A stretch of DNA of 64,000 nt from positions 91,490 through 155,489 of the forward strand of contig JAHHHI010000063.1 in assembly GCA_019359435.1 (NCBI GenBank), written 5' to 3'. Below are positions 43,101 to 50,525 of this stretch, piece after piece. The notes under the pieces were generated by a model. The model saw only the letters and a list, made by a program, of their open reading frames with translations, did not search any database and was not told where the DNA came from. The translations under genes were made by a program, and so were the position numbers. The stretch is from Kaiparowitsia implicata GSE-PSE-MK54-09C. GTDB lineage: Bacteria; Cyanobacteriota; Cyanobacteriia; Elainellales; Elainellaceae. Numbering within the stretch: the stretch's first letter is position 1; every line of letters begins with the position of its first letter.

Positions 43101-43846
43101 TAGCGCTCAGACCGCAGCTCTTCCTCTACACCGAGCTTGCCGCCTAGAATCAGAACAGCGCAGCCATCGTCCTTCATCGCCCCTAGAGCTTGGAACGCGA
43201 TCGCCTGATCAATCTGGGTTGTCCCCCGCAGGTTGCCGGGCAACCTGAACCGTTTACGCTGCCCCTGCGCGTCTCGCACCGCGCCAAAGGGTGGGTTGGC
43301 AATCACCACGTCATGCAGACGTTCTGGCTGATACTCCGCCGCATCCCACTCCGTGACGCGGTACCCCTGAGCCCGTAGGTCAGCGGCGCGATCTGGATTG
43401 AGTTCATTGACGCTCACCTGGGTGGGGTCAGTCCCCACCAGCAATGCGCCATGGCCAGCCGAGGGTTCGTAGACGGTGGTGTCTGGGGTAATGCCTGCCA
43501 GGGTAGAGGCTAAAAACGCGATGGGGATCGGCGTGCTGTATGCCTGCTGCTGCACGCTGGTGGAGGAACGCACGTTCAGGGCTGGCTGGCGATCATGTAG
43601 ATCGATCAGCCGATCATAGGTGTCGTGGGTTGTAGCTGAGGTTTGAAGAATTCCCTGGGCCGCTCGCACCACCGCCCCCTCCACCGCTTCATCTACCTGC
43701 TTTGCCAGCGCCGTGCCTGGGTTGACTGGCGTGCCCAACACCAGCGCCGCCTGTTGCCGGGCGGCGGTAATCGTCGCAAACCCTTTGCCCTCTAGGAAAT
43801 GGGAGGCGAAGTGGTTCACCAGCTGCTGTTGAGCATTCTTTGCCAT
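37169..43846 (-). CDS. Methylase plus strawberry-notch-type helicase, 2225-codon continuous frame
   Basis: The N-terminal 320 residues are a methyltransferase-like domain: ATVYEPSAGHGALL (SAM motif I, about 135-145) and IANPPFGA (about 187-194). From about residue 500 (MNTSVSTGESG at 42351) a strawberry-notch type SF2 helicase begins. It has Walker A GDQTGIGKGR, DEAH box LILDEAHQAGG and the GRVHRTGQ motif VI. The last 90 residues carry the plasmid module also found at 6769, 35342 and 43849 (FRGKVYELKQTADRLTV, then TILEM and EDCQRF). Residues about 325-495 are Arg/Gly/Ala-rich and look out of frame; a better protein is encoded there in another frame (42373-42879). Originally this may have been three genes. 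The role is probably plasmid DNA modification or processing. Confidence 0.7.
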   Translation of the reverse strand: MAKNAQQQLVNHFASHFLEGKGFATITAARQQAALVLGTPVNPGTALAKQVDEAVEGAVVRAAQGILQTSATTHDTYDRLIDLHDRQPALNVRSSTSVQQQAYSTPIPIAFLASTLAGITPDTTVYEPSAGHGALLVGTDPTQVSVNELNPDRAADLRAQGYRVTEWDAAEYQPERLHDVVIANPPFGAVRDAQGQRKRFRLPGNLRGTTQIDQAIAFQALGAMKDDGCAVLILGGKLGVEEELRSERYNTLESRGFFYALYQQYAVAQHVSIWGDLFHKQGAGFPVDLIVIEGRGRSERPLPAAAVPVIYKSFAELKELIPNEPTRHARISLDVPVHEQPVSQLSQSLDTGESGTAVHRQGAAQARAAERSDLPAADANSAGQNDSELGGRHVSGRSSETAGQHPQSIGLGARDSGVRARRRHGLRSGVLAATVGGDLDFEQLAVSGTTEPLRSQFSNDAGHTQLPRLPGLVEPPRRESAGRVAGRTNFVAPHSELTMNTSVSTGESGNTYDVQPRQVAYVPKSKGFSTQTLIPFNMASAAQQALERFEQQHGDIDEYLATRLGYGSVAELHQYFSAEQVDASALAISNIERGAGFITGDQTGIGKGRICASIMRYAQQQGKIALFITKDKPLYADMMRDVGDIGMRRFSPFITDSGTEIPLANGASLKTAGAAKQQAEMQAMIQQGNLGRYSAVFTTYSQLQTVGKKEPLRRDFLRKMAPNAILILDEAHQAGGSKGGWKESGPPDRADFVRELIDLSSGVFYSSATYAKRADVMDLYARRTDLRLGVSSMTALENILTRGGVPLQQIVASKFVASGQMLRRERSYEGIYFQAKTVPVDREVADDFSAAMRAIKDFDRAKQKAVKAISKEVKAEAKALGEDGAIGDVGAKSTNFTSLMHNCIEQGLLAQKADATVEEAIAALSRGEKPVITVANTMGSFIQAYAESQDLSPGGAMNLSFGDLLERYLERSRDVVVKDYRGHSTRLRLSDDQLGAEAVLVYEEALDCIRESDFSSIPISPIDYIEQQLERSGYRVTEVTGRKSGIEYGADGSMAYKVRLGEETTAKGKIDAVARFNAGDADVILLNCSGSTGISLHASEKFADQRPRHMIVAQAERDINVFMQMLGRVHRTGQVALPNYTLLMGDLPAEKRPGAILCRKMASLNANTTAARETDISLNTVVDFMNPYGEQVVTELLADDSELNAKLDFPAAQAENDASDIALIKKATGRIPLLPIAEQEAVYSLIESEYRDLVDQARAMGENILEADQLDLDARPLARMEVMADDSETASEFTGPVYLELVEAKSESKPLTQLQAINVVQESVGLAEVRSLEDHDPDVVAAQARQQVAATITQLESETNRYRQAAIAQKQDSKAIEKLNDRIEQQFMHVSGVLEQFVPGTPLRLVTPASKTILYGVVAGADAKKRSGSPAAPNRWKLRILVADSARQITVPLSKFNTGRSGSLDATVQTEDWFGNSVYSLFDIQQEAGQVNRQIFTGNLIKAFEKYSNGKLVNYTDYRGEVCQGLIMPKGFDIESELTKEPVAFKEPPQVFRFLTDLTNRQGTVKTLDELLLLKPQQAGAGFILQAPKSKESDGRYYLDEALIAAAGSDFYSVADRMEVVIPPERLEQVLGVVMHQRNYTLAAFEFKEVARQLMGVSLPTLEKVEVEAVKPSAVSQPVTIASQPSPEPSVERPGVETLVSPTVPNQPPMGQLEKRILRFLRNAGIEQEVMTSQDFHLRIENEPFIPLVIERQRDELYLTHYLTQNGDMFIDSEMVFRVRDEGHIEFKETAVQRLRGGESRLPDRAFAQVFSKNIVQQGFAEAAHAQLQAQVEPEVEGVSPQEPEDERSRMPSDMRQYLEVKEQYPDAIVLVKSPDQRFYEAFFDGARPLIEHLEMIGTSMESGIKELGRVPVAGFPVGSLHKYLDRLTQQGEVVIAEGEGEGAIAIHPHHPPEPTAREEPTQAPVEPIPPPQPLAPASKEPEFQVQNLFDLEQFNRAQQNGHKERQTADPAWTGSAGESQPTAPSEVNVDPPTQPLPSPTVPVIAHQGQAGAQSPELETVSELLPRSALDTLRDWYRAARDLGHDPLHLEQIKQLGLSAKQANSNGFGLAPNLQQAMAHDLAQYQAFQQRGEYVAQASQKILSMIGQTRGPHTQFRGKVYELKQTADRLTVRRVTPQPQTILEMAQGKIQRTVVTAEDCQRFQRFVQRLESDRVPTPTSAGLER
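42373..42879 (-). CDS. Hypothetical protein nested in the methylase-helicase frame
   Basis: This 168-residue frame lies on the same strand as the large frame but in another register. It has a protein-like composition (WTLESLGLLFIVKVPLKLEQL, DDMDFALEYWRQQWAETLIL, DYLDWLSLHDERALDAWLVEL) and a Shine-Dalgarno AAGGAG ten bases before its ATG. It ends 21 bases before the ATG at 42351 that opens the helicase part. The overlapped part of the big frame looks spurious. I judge this the true gene for the interval; its family is unknown, with a mostly helical C-terminal half. Confidence 0.6.
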   Translation of the reverse strand: MNLPVTPVSPWTYPFMNSQYPNFPNLWTLESLGLLFIVKVPLKLEQLSEATYLQLMQTRLDRMIQNWVAVTSQEEAQKLLASTLSQLDSVQEIPVLEPDDDMDFALEYWRQQWAETLILSNWRFQERLSHYGASFPTMPVTPNYPDYLDWLSLHDERALDAWLVELTL

Positions 43847-43848
43847 GG

Positions 43849-45402
43849 CTATTCACCTATGGCCATACCTACAGAACGGCTGCGTTGTTGGCTGTTCAAC
43901 GGCGTCACTTTTGCCGATTGATGCAGTTGCAAATCCTGGCTGAGTTCGCGGTCAATGAACCGGAAATAAGCCACATCCTTAGACATGAGATCAGACTTGA
44001 TTTTGCCGTTGTCGATGCTGAGAATCTGCCGCCGCTCTCCTGCCTGAATTTTCAGGCTGTTGGGGGTCTCCTCAATCCGGTACTGGCTGCCCCCTTGGAA
44101 GACTCGCTTGCCCTGTACGTTGGGACGACTGCCAGTGACATCGAGCAGTTTACGGGCGGTTTTCGCCAGGGCCAGGGCAGTGAGATCACGGGTAATGCCC
44201 ATGTCACCCGCTGGTGCAAGGTTGCCTAATTGCCTCACCCGCATGGGGGGCTCTGAGGAAAGACCATCAATTCCCTGAATCTGGATTTGCTGGCGGGCTT
44301 TCATAAAGTCGACTTCTTGGGAGGCCACCATGTCGTTTTTAAGAATGTCCAGCCCCCAGCGGGTTTTACGGGCCGTCATTAGCTCAATGCCCTCGCGGTC
44401 TGAGACGGTGACCATGCGCCCCTTGGCGCTGATCACATAGCTCTCAGCTACGTAGACGCCTCGACCAGGGTTGTAGGCGGTGCCGTACTTCTGGAGCAAA
44501 TCCACGGCCGTGGAGGCCACTTGCCGACTACGGATATTCGCCGCTAGGGCCACCACCCGTTCAGTCAACTGCTGAGACGAGCGCCGCATCACCCGCGTGG
44601 TCTGCTGCATCCATTTCTGGGTGGCTTTTTCGATCACCTGCTGGTTCTGGCGCTCCATCATGTCGAGGATGGAGACTACCCTAGGTGAGGCCATGGCCAG
44701 AGGCTGAGCTGCAACTCGGGTAGGCGCATGCTGACTTGCAGATGGTTGCTGCTCTAGTTCTACAGCCGTTACAAGGGCCGGGTTTTCCTTGGGCTCAGGT
44801 TTTGTGGCGGTCTCTACTAAGGACACAGGCGGCACAGTCTCATCCGCCAGCTTGGGATCTTCTGCTATTGACGTCTCCTGGACGACCCCAGGGGAAGACA
44901 CTTCCGCCTGGCCAACTGGATCAAGCTCTAGCCGGTTGGTCTCAACCGCCCCTTTGCTCATCCGGTAAACTAGCTCATCTCCAGCTTTGATGTTGATTGT
45001 CCCCTTGGCTCCGGTAGTTGCCTCAGCGCCCTGCTGCGGAGGTGCATCTACTGCGGCCTGGAGCAGCTTTAACGTATTGGCATTGAGCTTGTTGACGGGG
45101 TCTTTATCGGCATAGCCTTCGCGGTAGACAATCTCGCGACCCATCTTGATTTCAATGGGCTCGGCGACGGCTGGAGGCAAATCTATAGCATCCTCGGGCT
45201 GAGCATCCTGTGCTTTAGTTTCCGAGTCCTGCTCCTTTTGCCGAGCCGCCTGGAGCCGCTCGCGCAGCATCTGAATAAAGGCCTGTACGGCTTCAGCAGT
45301 TGATTGAGCTGTGGCCGCTGCCATTTCGCTAGAGGCCAGGGTTGTGTGAGCATAGTCCTGCTCAATTTGTTTAGCTTCTCCGGGGTTTACTACAGCTTGC
45401 AT
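43849..45402 (-). CDS. Hypothetical plasmid protein with shared C-terminal module
   Basis: This 517-residue protein has no family I recognise. The first 60 residues are helical (EMAAATAQSTAEAVQAFIQMLRERL) and a disordered, acidic Pro/Ala/Glu-rich part follows to about residue 250. From about 250 to 300 a basic helical stretch (MMERQNQQVIEKATQKW) appears. A folded part with VYVAESYVISAKGRMVTVSDREG follows. The end (about 415-505) is the shared module: RVFQGGSQYRIEETPNSLKI, then ILSID and KDVAYFRF. It ends two bases before the large frame and overlaps the upstream gene by 13 bp, so it belongs to the transfer-region operon. Confidence 0.6.
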   Translation of the reverse strand: MQAVVNPGEAKQIEQDYAHTTLASSEMAAATAQSTAEAVQAFIQMLRERLQAARQKEQDSETKAQDAQPEDAIDLPPAVAEPIEIKMGREIVYREGYADKDPVNKLNANTLKLLQAAVDAPPQQGAEATTGAKGTINIKAGDELVYRMSKGAVETNRLELDPVGQAEVSSPGVVQETSIAEDPKLADETVPPVSLVETATKPEPKENPALVTAVELEQQPSASQHAPTRVAAQPLAMASPRVVSILDMMERQNQQVIEKATQKWMQQTTRVMRRSSQQLTERVVALAANIRSRQVASTAVDLLQKYGTAYNPGRGVYVAESYVISAKGRMVTVSDREGIELMTARKTRWGLDILKNDMVASQEVDFMKARQQIQIQGIDGLSSEPPMRVRQLGNLAPAGDMGITRDLTALALAKTARKLLDVTGSRPNVQGKRVFQGGSQYRIEETPNSLKIQAGERRQILSIDNGKIKSDLMSKDVAYFRFIDRELSQDLQLHQSAKVTPLNSQQRSRSVGMAIGE

Positions 45403-45788
45403 GGTTCCTCCTTCAAGGGGTCTAGGCTTTCTAAATCCATCAGGGGCATGATTTTGATGCGGTTAATCACCTCACGACCTTGAACCGAAAAGTAGGCGGT
45501 TTCGCCATCGATCAACCACTCCACCAGCGTCGGCGTATAGTCGATATCCACATCAGGACACTGAGCCTGAATTTGGCCATCTCGCCAGTGGAGAACTGTC
45601 ACATCGTCGTACAGCACTTCAATTTCGCGGAGCACATAGTCAGCACCCAAGGGTGGTTGATCCAACACCAGCGCTAAATCAGCAGCGATGTCGGGGTAAG
45701 CTAACAGGGCCGTGACGGTATCCACAGGCAGCTTCTCCTGGAGGGTCTGCGCCAGTATGAGATCGGGGGATTGAATCGTTGTCGTCAT
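45390..45788 (-). CDS. Hypothetical protein upstream of the coupling-protein operon end
   Basis: This 132-residue protein starts with a helical segment (LILAQTLQEKLPVDTVTALLAYPD) and continues with a beta-rich part (YVLREIEVLYDDVTVLHWRDGQIQAQ), ending in an acidic tail. No motif is recognisable. It lies 10 bp downstream of the coupling-protein gene and overlaps the next gene by 13 bp, so it is co-transcribed with the transfer genes. The function is unknown. Confidence 0.55.
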   Translation of the reverse strand: MTTTIQSPDLILAQTLQEKLPVDTVTALLAYPDIAADLALVLDQPPLGADYVLREIEVLYDDVTVLHWRDGQIQAQCPDVDIDYTPTLVEWLIDGETAYFSVQGREVINRIKIMPLMDLESLDPLKEEPCKL

Positions 45789-45798
45789 CAGGGGTCTC

Positions 45799-47529
45799 CT
45801 AGAGCAAACTGCTGTACTTGTCGATTAGACCAGCGGGGTCAGGGTAGGCCGAGTTGACCGGGGCCTGGGGCTCCGGCAGCATCGCTTCCACCATCTGTCG
45901 TCGTTTTTCTAAATCGGCGGCAGTGGGCATCTGCTGGGGGCTGCGGCGCACCAGGCGAGCATGGATTTTGGCCCACAGAGCTTCGCTGCCCTCACTGGCT
46001 CGCACATCGGCTTTAGGAATCTTGATTGCCTGCTGGATAGGAATCGCCGCTTCTCCACGGGAGGTAAAGCCAGGGTTGATCAAGATGCATTTACCTGGCG
46101 GGAGGCGGAGAAACTGGCTGGGCTCAAACAGCTTGCGGGTGCGCTCCTGGTCGGAGATGGTGGTGCTGGATTTGCCCCCGCCGCGATTCCGCGATTTTTG
46201 CTTGTGCTGAATTTCTTCATCCCCCAGAAAGTCCGAGAACATGCGAGCCGCTTCGTATTCTTGGGGGTTGAAGACCGCTTTAGTGGCACAGGCCCCCAGG
46301 ATGGCGCGAGCCAGTTCGCGACCATAGGTTTTCTCTAGCTGCACCAGGTTTTGAAAGCCGAGGATGACCGCGAGACCGTCCTCCCGGTTTTCGTTGAGCC
46401 ACTGCACCAAGGTGGGCAAGTAAAGGGTAGGCAATTCGTCAATGGCGACAATCAGCGGATCTTGCCGCCGCTGGGCCACGTTGCGGGTGACCAGCATGTG
46501 CAACACCGTCGCCACCAGCGGCCCCACCACATCCCGCCGCTCCCGATCCATCCCCAGAATCAGCAGCTGCTTGCCGGTTAAATCAAGAGGGATAGAGGTT
46601 TGACCGCAGAAGGCCCCCAGTACGCCTTCTTTCATAAAGCGGGTGAAGGTCTCGCTGGCGCTGCCCACAATGCCGCTGGCGGTTTTCTCGGCATCCTTAA
46701 CCCCAATGAGCTGGTTGAAGGAGACCCGAATCCAGCTGTTCATGCCGTGAGCGGCAGCCACCCGGTTGCCCAGGTTGGTCAGCCCTAGCACCGCCTGGGC
46801 GGTCATGATGTCGGGGTACCGGGTGGACTTGGCCAGCATCAACAGGGCTTCTGTCAGCTGATCGCCTGCTGCGGCAAAGAAGCCGTCTTCGCTGCTCTGG
46901 GTCATCAGCCGAAAGTTTTTGTTCAGCACCGTGGCGATTTGTCGCGCCATCTCGGCATCGGACTCGCTGCGGAGGAAGTCGATGGGGTTGCACACCTCGG
47001 ACTCAGGAAATCCAGGGGCCAGCACTCGCACGTCGTAGCCCAGCTTGGCAGCATAGGCGGCATGGCGAGCACTTTGAGTTGGGTACTTAAAGTCGTATAG
47101 GGCTACCGGCAGACCCTGGTCTAGAGCGGAGCGAATCAGCGGATCGATGACGCTGAAGGTTTTGCCGGAGCCTGGCCCACCACAAACGGCAATGCCCCGT
47201 TGAAGGTCGGGCAAGTATAGAGACCGGGCATCTTTCTTGCGGGTGGGCTTGCCAATGTAGAGGGAAACTGCGTTGCGTTTGCGCTCGTGAATCTGCCGTA
47301 CCGCACGTTTACGGGCAGCGGCTTTCTCGGGGCTGCCACCAAAGCGGCTGGTGGCGAGCTTCCCTTTCTTGCCTTGGCTCATTAGCGAGAAAGCGGCAAT
47401 CAGTACCGCACAGCCGAGCAGGGTGAGCCCTTGGCGAGACTGGAGTGAGGTCACTAGCTGAGAGATGGATTGAGTAGAAGTGGAATCCACCTGACCCAGA
47501 ACTGAGGGGTGTTCGGTGTAGTAACGCAT
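45799..47529 (-). CDS. traD: VirD4/TraD-type type IV coupling protein
   Basis: The 576-residue ATPase has one membrane segment (LTLLGCAVLIAAFSLM, about 35-50). Walker A is GGPGSGKT at residues 117-124, and Walker B is PLIVAIDELPTLYLP near residue 357. NPIDFLRSE (about 166-174) and VFNPQEYEAARMFSDFLG near 437 follow the T4CP pattern. Coupling proteins dock the relaxase-DNA complex onto the secretion channel and pump DNA with ATP. It starts with an ATGA-type overlap of one base with the next upstream gene (47529). The relaxase is encoded far away at 9764-12529. Confidence 0.85.
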   Translation of the reverse strand: MRYYTEHPSVLGQVDSTSTQSISQLVTSLQSRQGLTLLGCAVLIAAFSLMSQGKKGKLATSRFGGSPEKAAARKRAVRQIHERKRNAVSLYIGKPTRKKDARSLYLPDLQRGIAVCGGPGSGKTFSVIDPLIRSALDQGLPVALYDFKYPTQSARHAAYAAKLGYDVRVLAPGFPESEVCNPIDFLRSESDAEMARQIATVLNKNFRLMTQSSEDGFFAAAGDQLTEALLMLAKSTRYPDIMTAQAVLGLTNLGNRVAAAHGMNSWIRVSFNQLIGVKDAEKTASGIVGSASETFTRFMKEGVLGAFCGQTSIPLDLTGKQLLILGMDRERRDVVGPLVATVLHMLVTRNVAQRRQDPLIVAIDELPTLYLPTLVQWLNENREDGLAVILGFQNLVQLEKTYGRELARAILGACATKAVFNPQEYEAARMFSDFLGDEEIQHKQKSRNRGGGKSSTTISDQERTRKLFEPSQFLRLPPGKCILINPGFTSRGEAAIPIQQAIKIPKADVRASEGSEALWAKIHARLVRRSPQQMPTAADLEKRRQMVEAMLPEPQAPVNSAYPDPAGLIDKYSSLL

Positions 47530-48047
47530 CAGCGCAGCACCTCATAGCTGTTGGGCGGTAGCTCAATGCCCAGTTGCTCTAGCGCCCAGAGGTATTCCTC
47601 AGGAAACTGGCTGCGGGTACCGTCGGGGGCTGCCGTCAGATATTCGGTTAGCTGCTGTTGATAAGCGTCGCGTCCGCCCTGTTCTTGCAGCACTTGGGTG
47701 TAGCGCTGAAGGGCTAACTCGCGAGCCAAGTTCAGGGGAATGTAGTGACTCAGCACCGAGTCATCCTCCGGCAGTAGTGACCGGCAGGCGGACTGAGTAT
47801 CCAGGTAAATCAGCACTTCCTGGTAGGTCTCGCCTTCACCAGCCCCGATTAGGAGGTAGCTGCCGGAGGATGTTTCAACCAGGCCCCAGAGTTTTGTGGT
47901 CTGGGTCTGGGGAGGCAGGCAGTCGTAAACCTCCTCTGGAATGGGGTCTGACGCCCGAGCTAAATTGAGGCCTACGACAGAGATTAGACCGACCAGCAGC
48001 AGACAGAGGCCTGCTAAACCAGCGAAGACAGTGCGGTTAAGTCTCAT
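47529..48047 (-). CDS. Secreted/lipobox-less hypothetical transfer-region protein
   Basis: This 172-residue protein begins with a signal peptide (RTVFAGLAGLCLLLVGLISVVGLNLARA) with a likely cleavage site after LARA-S. The mature part is acidic and helical near the end (QRYTQVLQEQGGRDAYQQQL). No family is recognised. It sits between the M23 peptidase (11 bp upstream) and the coupling protein, in the conjugation operon, so it may be a periplasmic transfer accessory. That role is inference from position. Confidence 0.55.
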   Translation of the reverse strand: MRLNRTVFAGLAGLCLLLVGLISVVGLNLARASDPIPEEVYDCLPPQTQTTKLWGLVETSSGSYLLIGAGEGETYQEVLIYLDTQSACRSLLPEDDSVLSHYIPLNLARELALQRYTQVLQEQGGRDAYQQQLTEYLTAAPDGTRSQFPEEYLWALEQLGIELPPNSYEVLR

Positions 48048-48058
48048 TGGTACACTCC

Positions 48059-49774
48059 TTAACTGAGATAGTTCATAGGGTTCTGGGGCTGGCCGTTCTG
48101 GCGCACCTCAAAGTGCAAATGCGGCCCGGTTGACCAGCCGGTGCTGTTGGCGCGACCGACCGGATCGCCTTGGGCGATGATGTCGCCCGCTTGCACAAAA
48201 AAGCCCTGTAGATGGGCGTAGTAGGTCTCTACGCCATTGCCGTGGTTGACGATGACGAGCCTGCCGTAGCCGCTGGTGAGAGAACCGCTGATGCCTGCAA
48301 AGGTGACTTGTCCGCCGTCAACCGCTCGAATGAGGGTGCCGGTGGGAGTGCCAAAATCGGTACCGCTGTGAAGACGGCGATCGCCATGAATTGGGTGAGT
48401 GCGATAGCCAAAACTACTGGTGACGCCATAGCCGGGTGCGGGGTGAATGAACCGTCCAGTAGCGGTGCCAGGCGATCCTGAAGATCTGGTCGCTGTGGCT
48501 GTGGCTGGCGTAGGTCTGGATTCTCCGGTCTGCGGGTCAATTCCTTTTGCCGTAGCGGCGTCGGCTGAATCAGTGCTCGAAAGGCCTTCCTTGATTTGCC
48601 CCAAGAAGACCATGCCTTCTTCCTGCACCGGCAGCCAGGGAATGGGGCCGATGAAGTAGGGAGTGCAACCCAAGTCCACAAACAGGTTGCGAACGCACAT
48701 GCGGAAATACAGCCCGGTTTCAGCGGTGCCGGAGGCCTCGTCGGTGTCGAGCACCGCCACCTTGAACGCATTGCCGAAGGGATGGCGACCGGTGGGTTCA
48801 ACCCCGCCGTTGGCCGCCGCTAATGCTCCTCGCCCGCCGCGCACCTGTTGGTACTTGCCGGAGACCCACTGGGTGCCTTCCACCAGCGTGGGTTGCCCGA
48901 TTTCCAAGTGAGCGCAGTCAGCGTCACAGGGGACATTGAACCCTTCCACATAGCTGCCGCTAATGGTGTTGGTGCGGTTGCCTTCCGCCGCGCCAAACAC
49001 CACATCCACTTGGCCCACCACCACGCCCTGCTCCACGATGGGATTAGGGAAGTTGGCGAAGGGGACATCGGCGAGACCGGGCACCTGGTCGATAACCGAC
49101 TGCTGCCAGTCGCGGAAACTTTCTAGTGGGGCCTCCATCAATCCTGGAATATCCGCCAGTCCGTACTGCTCCAGGTTGAGGTCTCCTAGGCTGAGCGAAG
49201 CCAAGATCTGATCTTGGAGCACCTCGGCGATCGCCGTTTGAGGGTCTACTTCTCCCTTGAGCAGATCTGCGATCGGGGCCACAGATTCCACCGGACGGTT
49301 GGCTAAATCCGGCACCGCCTGCACCAAGTCCCCCAGGGTTTGCCAGGCCACCAGGGCAAAATCCGCCAGCCGCAGGGCAGGCCAATCCAGCCCCACCAGA
49401 GCCGCAATCTCGTACAGCGAGAACTGCTGGAGCTGAAAGCTCTCCTGGAAATCGCCCAGCTGCATGTACTGGTCAGCGGTTTGCCCGGCCTGCCAGACCC
49501 GCGACGGGTCGTAGCCCAGCAGACGGATCAGATCCGCTGGGGCCTCAAAGGAGCCAGACTCTAACACCGCTGGCAGGCTGCGCAGGGTGATCTGTACCCA
49601 GTCGGGCTTGGTGCCCAAAATCTGATCCTGAATCACGGGCACAGGCGTTCCCGGCTGGAGGCTGGAGTGGGCTGGTTGCACCCGCCAGCTATGAAGCGCG
49701 ATCGCCAAAATGAGAACAAAAATCCCGATCGCAGGCCGCCATGGCGGCCTGCGCCTGAAAAAGTATGAGGTCAT
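48059..49774 (-). CDS. M23 family peptidase in the conjugation operon
   Basis: The 571-residue protein has an N-terminal membrane or signal segment (PAIGIFVLILAIALHSW). A long middle follows, and a complete LytM/M23 peptidase lies at about residues 445-571. Zinc ligands are visible in HSGTDFG (H and D near 473-477) and HLHFEV (H near 557). It would open peptidoglycan for the transfer channel or pilus, the role played by VirB1/TraN-type hydrolases in other plasmids. The family and fold are clear; the role in transfer is inferred from neighbours. It lies 22 bp after the VirB9-like gene. Confidence 0.85.
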   Translation of the reverse strand: MTSYFFRRRPPWRPAIGIFVLILAIALHSWRVQPAHSSLQPGTPVPVIQDQILGTKPDWVQITLRSLPAVLESGSFEAPADLIRLLGYDPSRVWQAGQTADQYMQLGDFQESFQLQQFSLYEIAALVGLDWPALRLADFALVAWQTLGDLVQAVPDLANRPVESVAPIADLLKGEVDPQTAIAEVLQDQILASLSLGDLNLEQYGLADIPGLMEAPLESFRDWQQSVIDQVPGLADVPFANFPNPIVEQGVVVGQVDVVFGAAEGNRTNTISGSYVEGFNVPCDADCAHLEIGQPTLVEGTQWVSGKYQQVRGGRGALAAANGGVEPTGRHPFGNAFKVAVLDTDEASGTAETGLYFRMCVRNLFVDLGCTPYFIGPIPWLPVQEEGMVFLGQIKEGLSSTDSADAATAKGIDPQTGESRPTPATATATRSSGSPGTATGRFIHPAPGYGVTSSFGYRTHPIHGDRRLHSGTDFGTPTGTLIRAVDGGQVTFAGISGSLTSGYGRLVIVNHGNGVETYYAHLQGFFVQAGDIIAQGDPVGRANSTGWSTGPHLHFEVRQNGQPQNPMNYLS

Positions 49775-49796
49775 GGCTTTAACCTGAGTAGAGAAA

Positions 49797-50525
49797 CTAG
49801 AGAGCGGTAGAGTTCAAAGGCGGATCGTCGCGGGCGTTAGCCCCCCAATCCGCCAGGCGGGTGATCACCTCAGAGGAAACCCCAGCTTGCTCAGCGGCGG
49901 CAGGCACGGCGAGGCCACCTTGGACTAACCTCAGAAAGGTTTGCAGCCGATTCCACAAGTCCTGGTTTTGAGCGATCAGCCCTCTGGATTCAGCCACCTG
50001 AAGCCCTCGGCGCACATCCCCTGGCCCCAGTAGCGGATGGGTGGGGGAGGTGGGGTTAACCACGACGGTGTGGTAGTCGGGCTCGCCCGTACCGAAGGCG
50101 ATGCGGAATTCGTAGAGGCGGCGATCTCCCCCAGCCGTCTCGGTAATCACCGTCAGCAGCGTGCCGCTGGCCCTGGGCAGATTCTCGAAGGACAGCCCTT
50201 GAACCCGTCTCAGATGAACCACCGAGGGACGACCCGAGACACAGCCTGATTCAGCAACGGTAGGGCAGAGCGGTTGATCAAAATCGAGGGCCACTCGGGA
50301 CGGATCATCGATCCACACCCGCACGATGCTTTCGTTCGTCGGGATAAAGCTCAGGTTGGTGCCATAGCCAGGCCAAAGGTGAATGACCGGGGCCTGACTG
50401 CCGGTTAACCCTTGAGCATGGCTGGCAGAAACGGAATAGGCTGACTGGGCTTGGGCAGATTGGAGGGGAATACCCGCTAGAGAAAGCGCCCCGACCACAA
50501 TCCAGGGAGTCCAAGGTGTTTTCAT
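49797..50525 (-). CDS. VirB9/TraK-like outer-membrane channel protein
   Basis: The 242-residue protein starts with a signal peptide (WIVVGALSLAGIPLQSAQA) and continues with a beta-rich N-terminal part: VIHLWPGYGTNLSFIPTNESIVRVWIDDPSRV, LTVITETAGGDRRLYEFRI. That layout resembles TraK/VirB9 secretin-like proteins. The C-terminal 80 residues are helical. It overlaps the VirB10-like gene by 4 bp, as traK/traB or virB9/virB10 often do. It would help form the outer-membrane core of the type IV secretion channel. The call relies on fold pattern and context. Confidence 0.6.
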   Translation of the reverse strand: MKTPWTPWIVVGALSLAGIPLQSAQAQSAYSVSASHAQGLTGSQAPVIHLWPGYGTNLSFIPTNESIVRVWIDDPSRVALDFDQPLCPTVAESGCVSGRPSVVHLRRVQGLSFENLPRASGTLLTVITETAGGDRRLYEFRIAFGTGEPDYHTVVVNPTSPTHPLLGPGDVRRGLQVAESRGLIAQNQDLWNRLQTFLRLVQGGLAVPAAAEQAGVSSEVITRLADWGANARDDPPLNSTAL

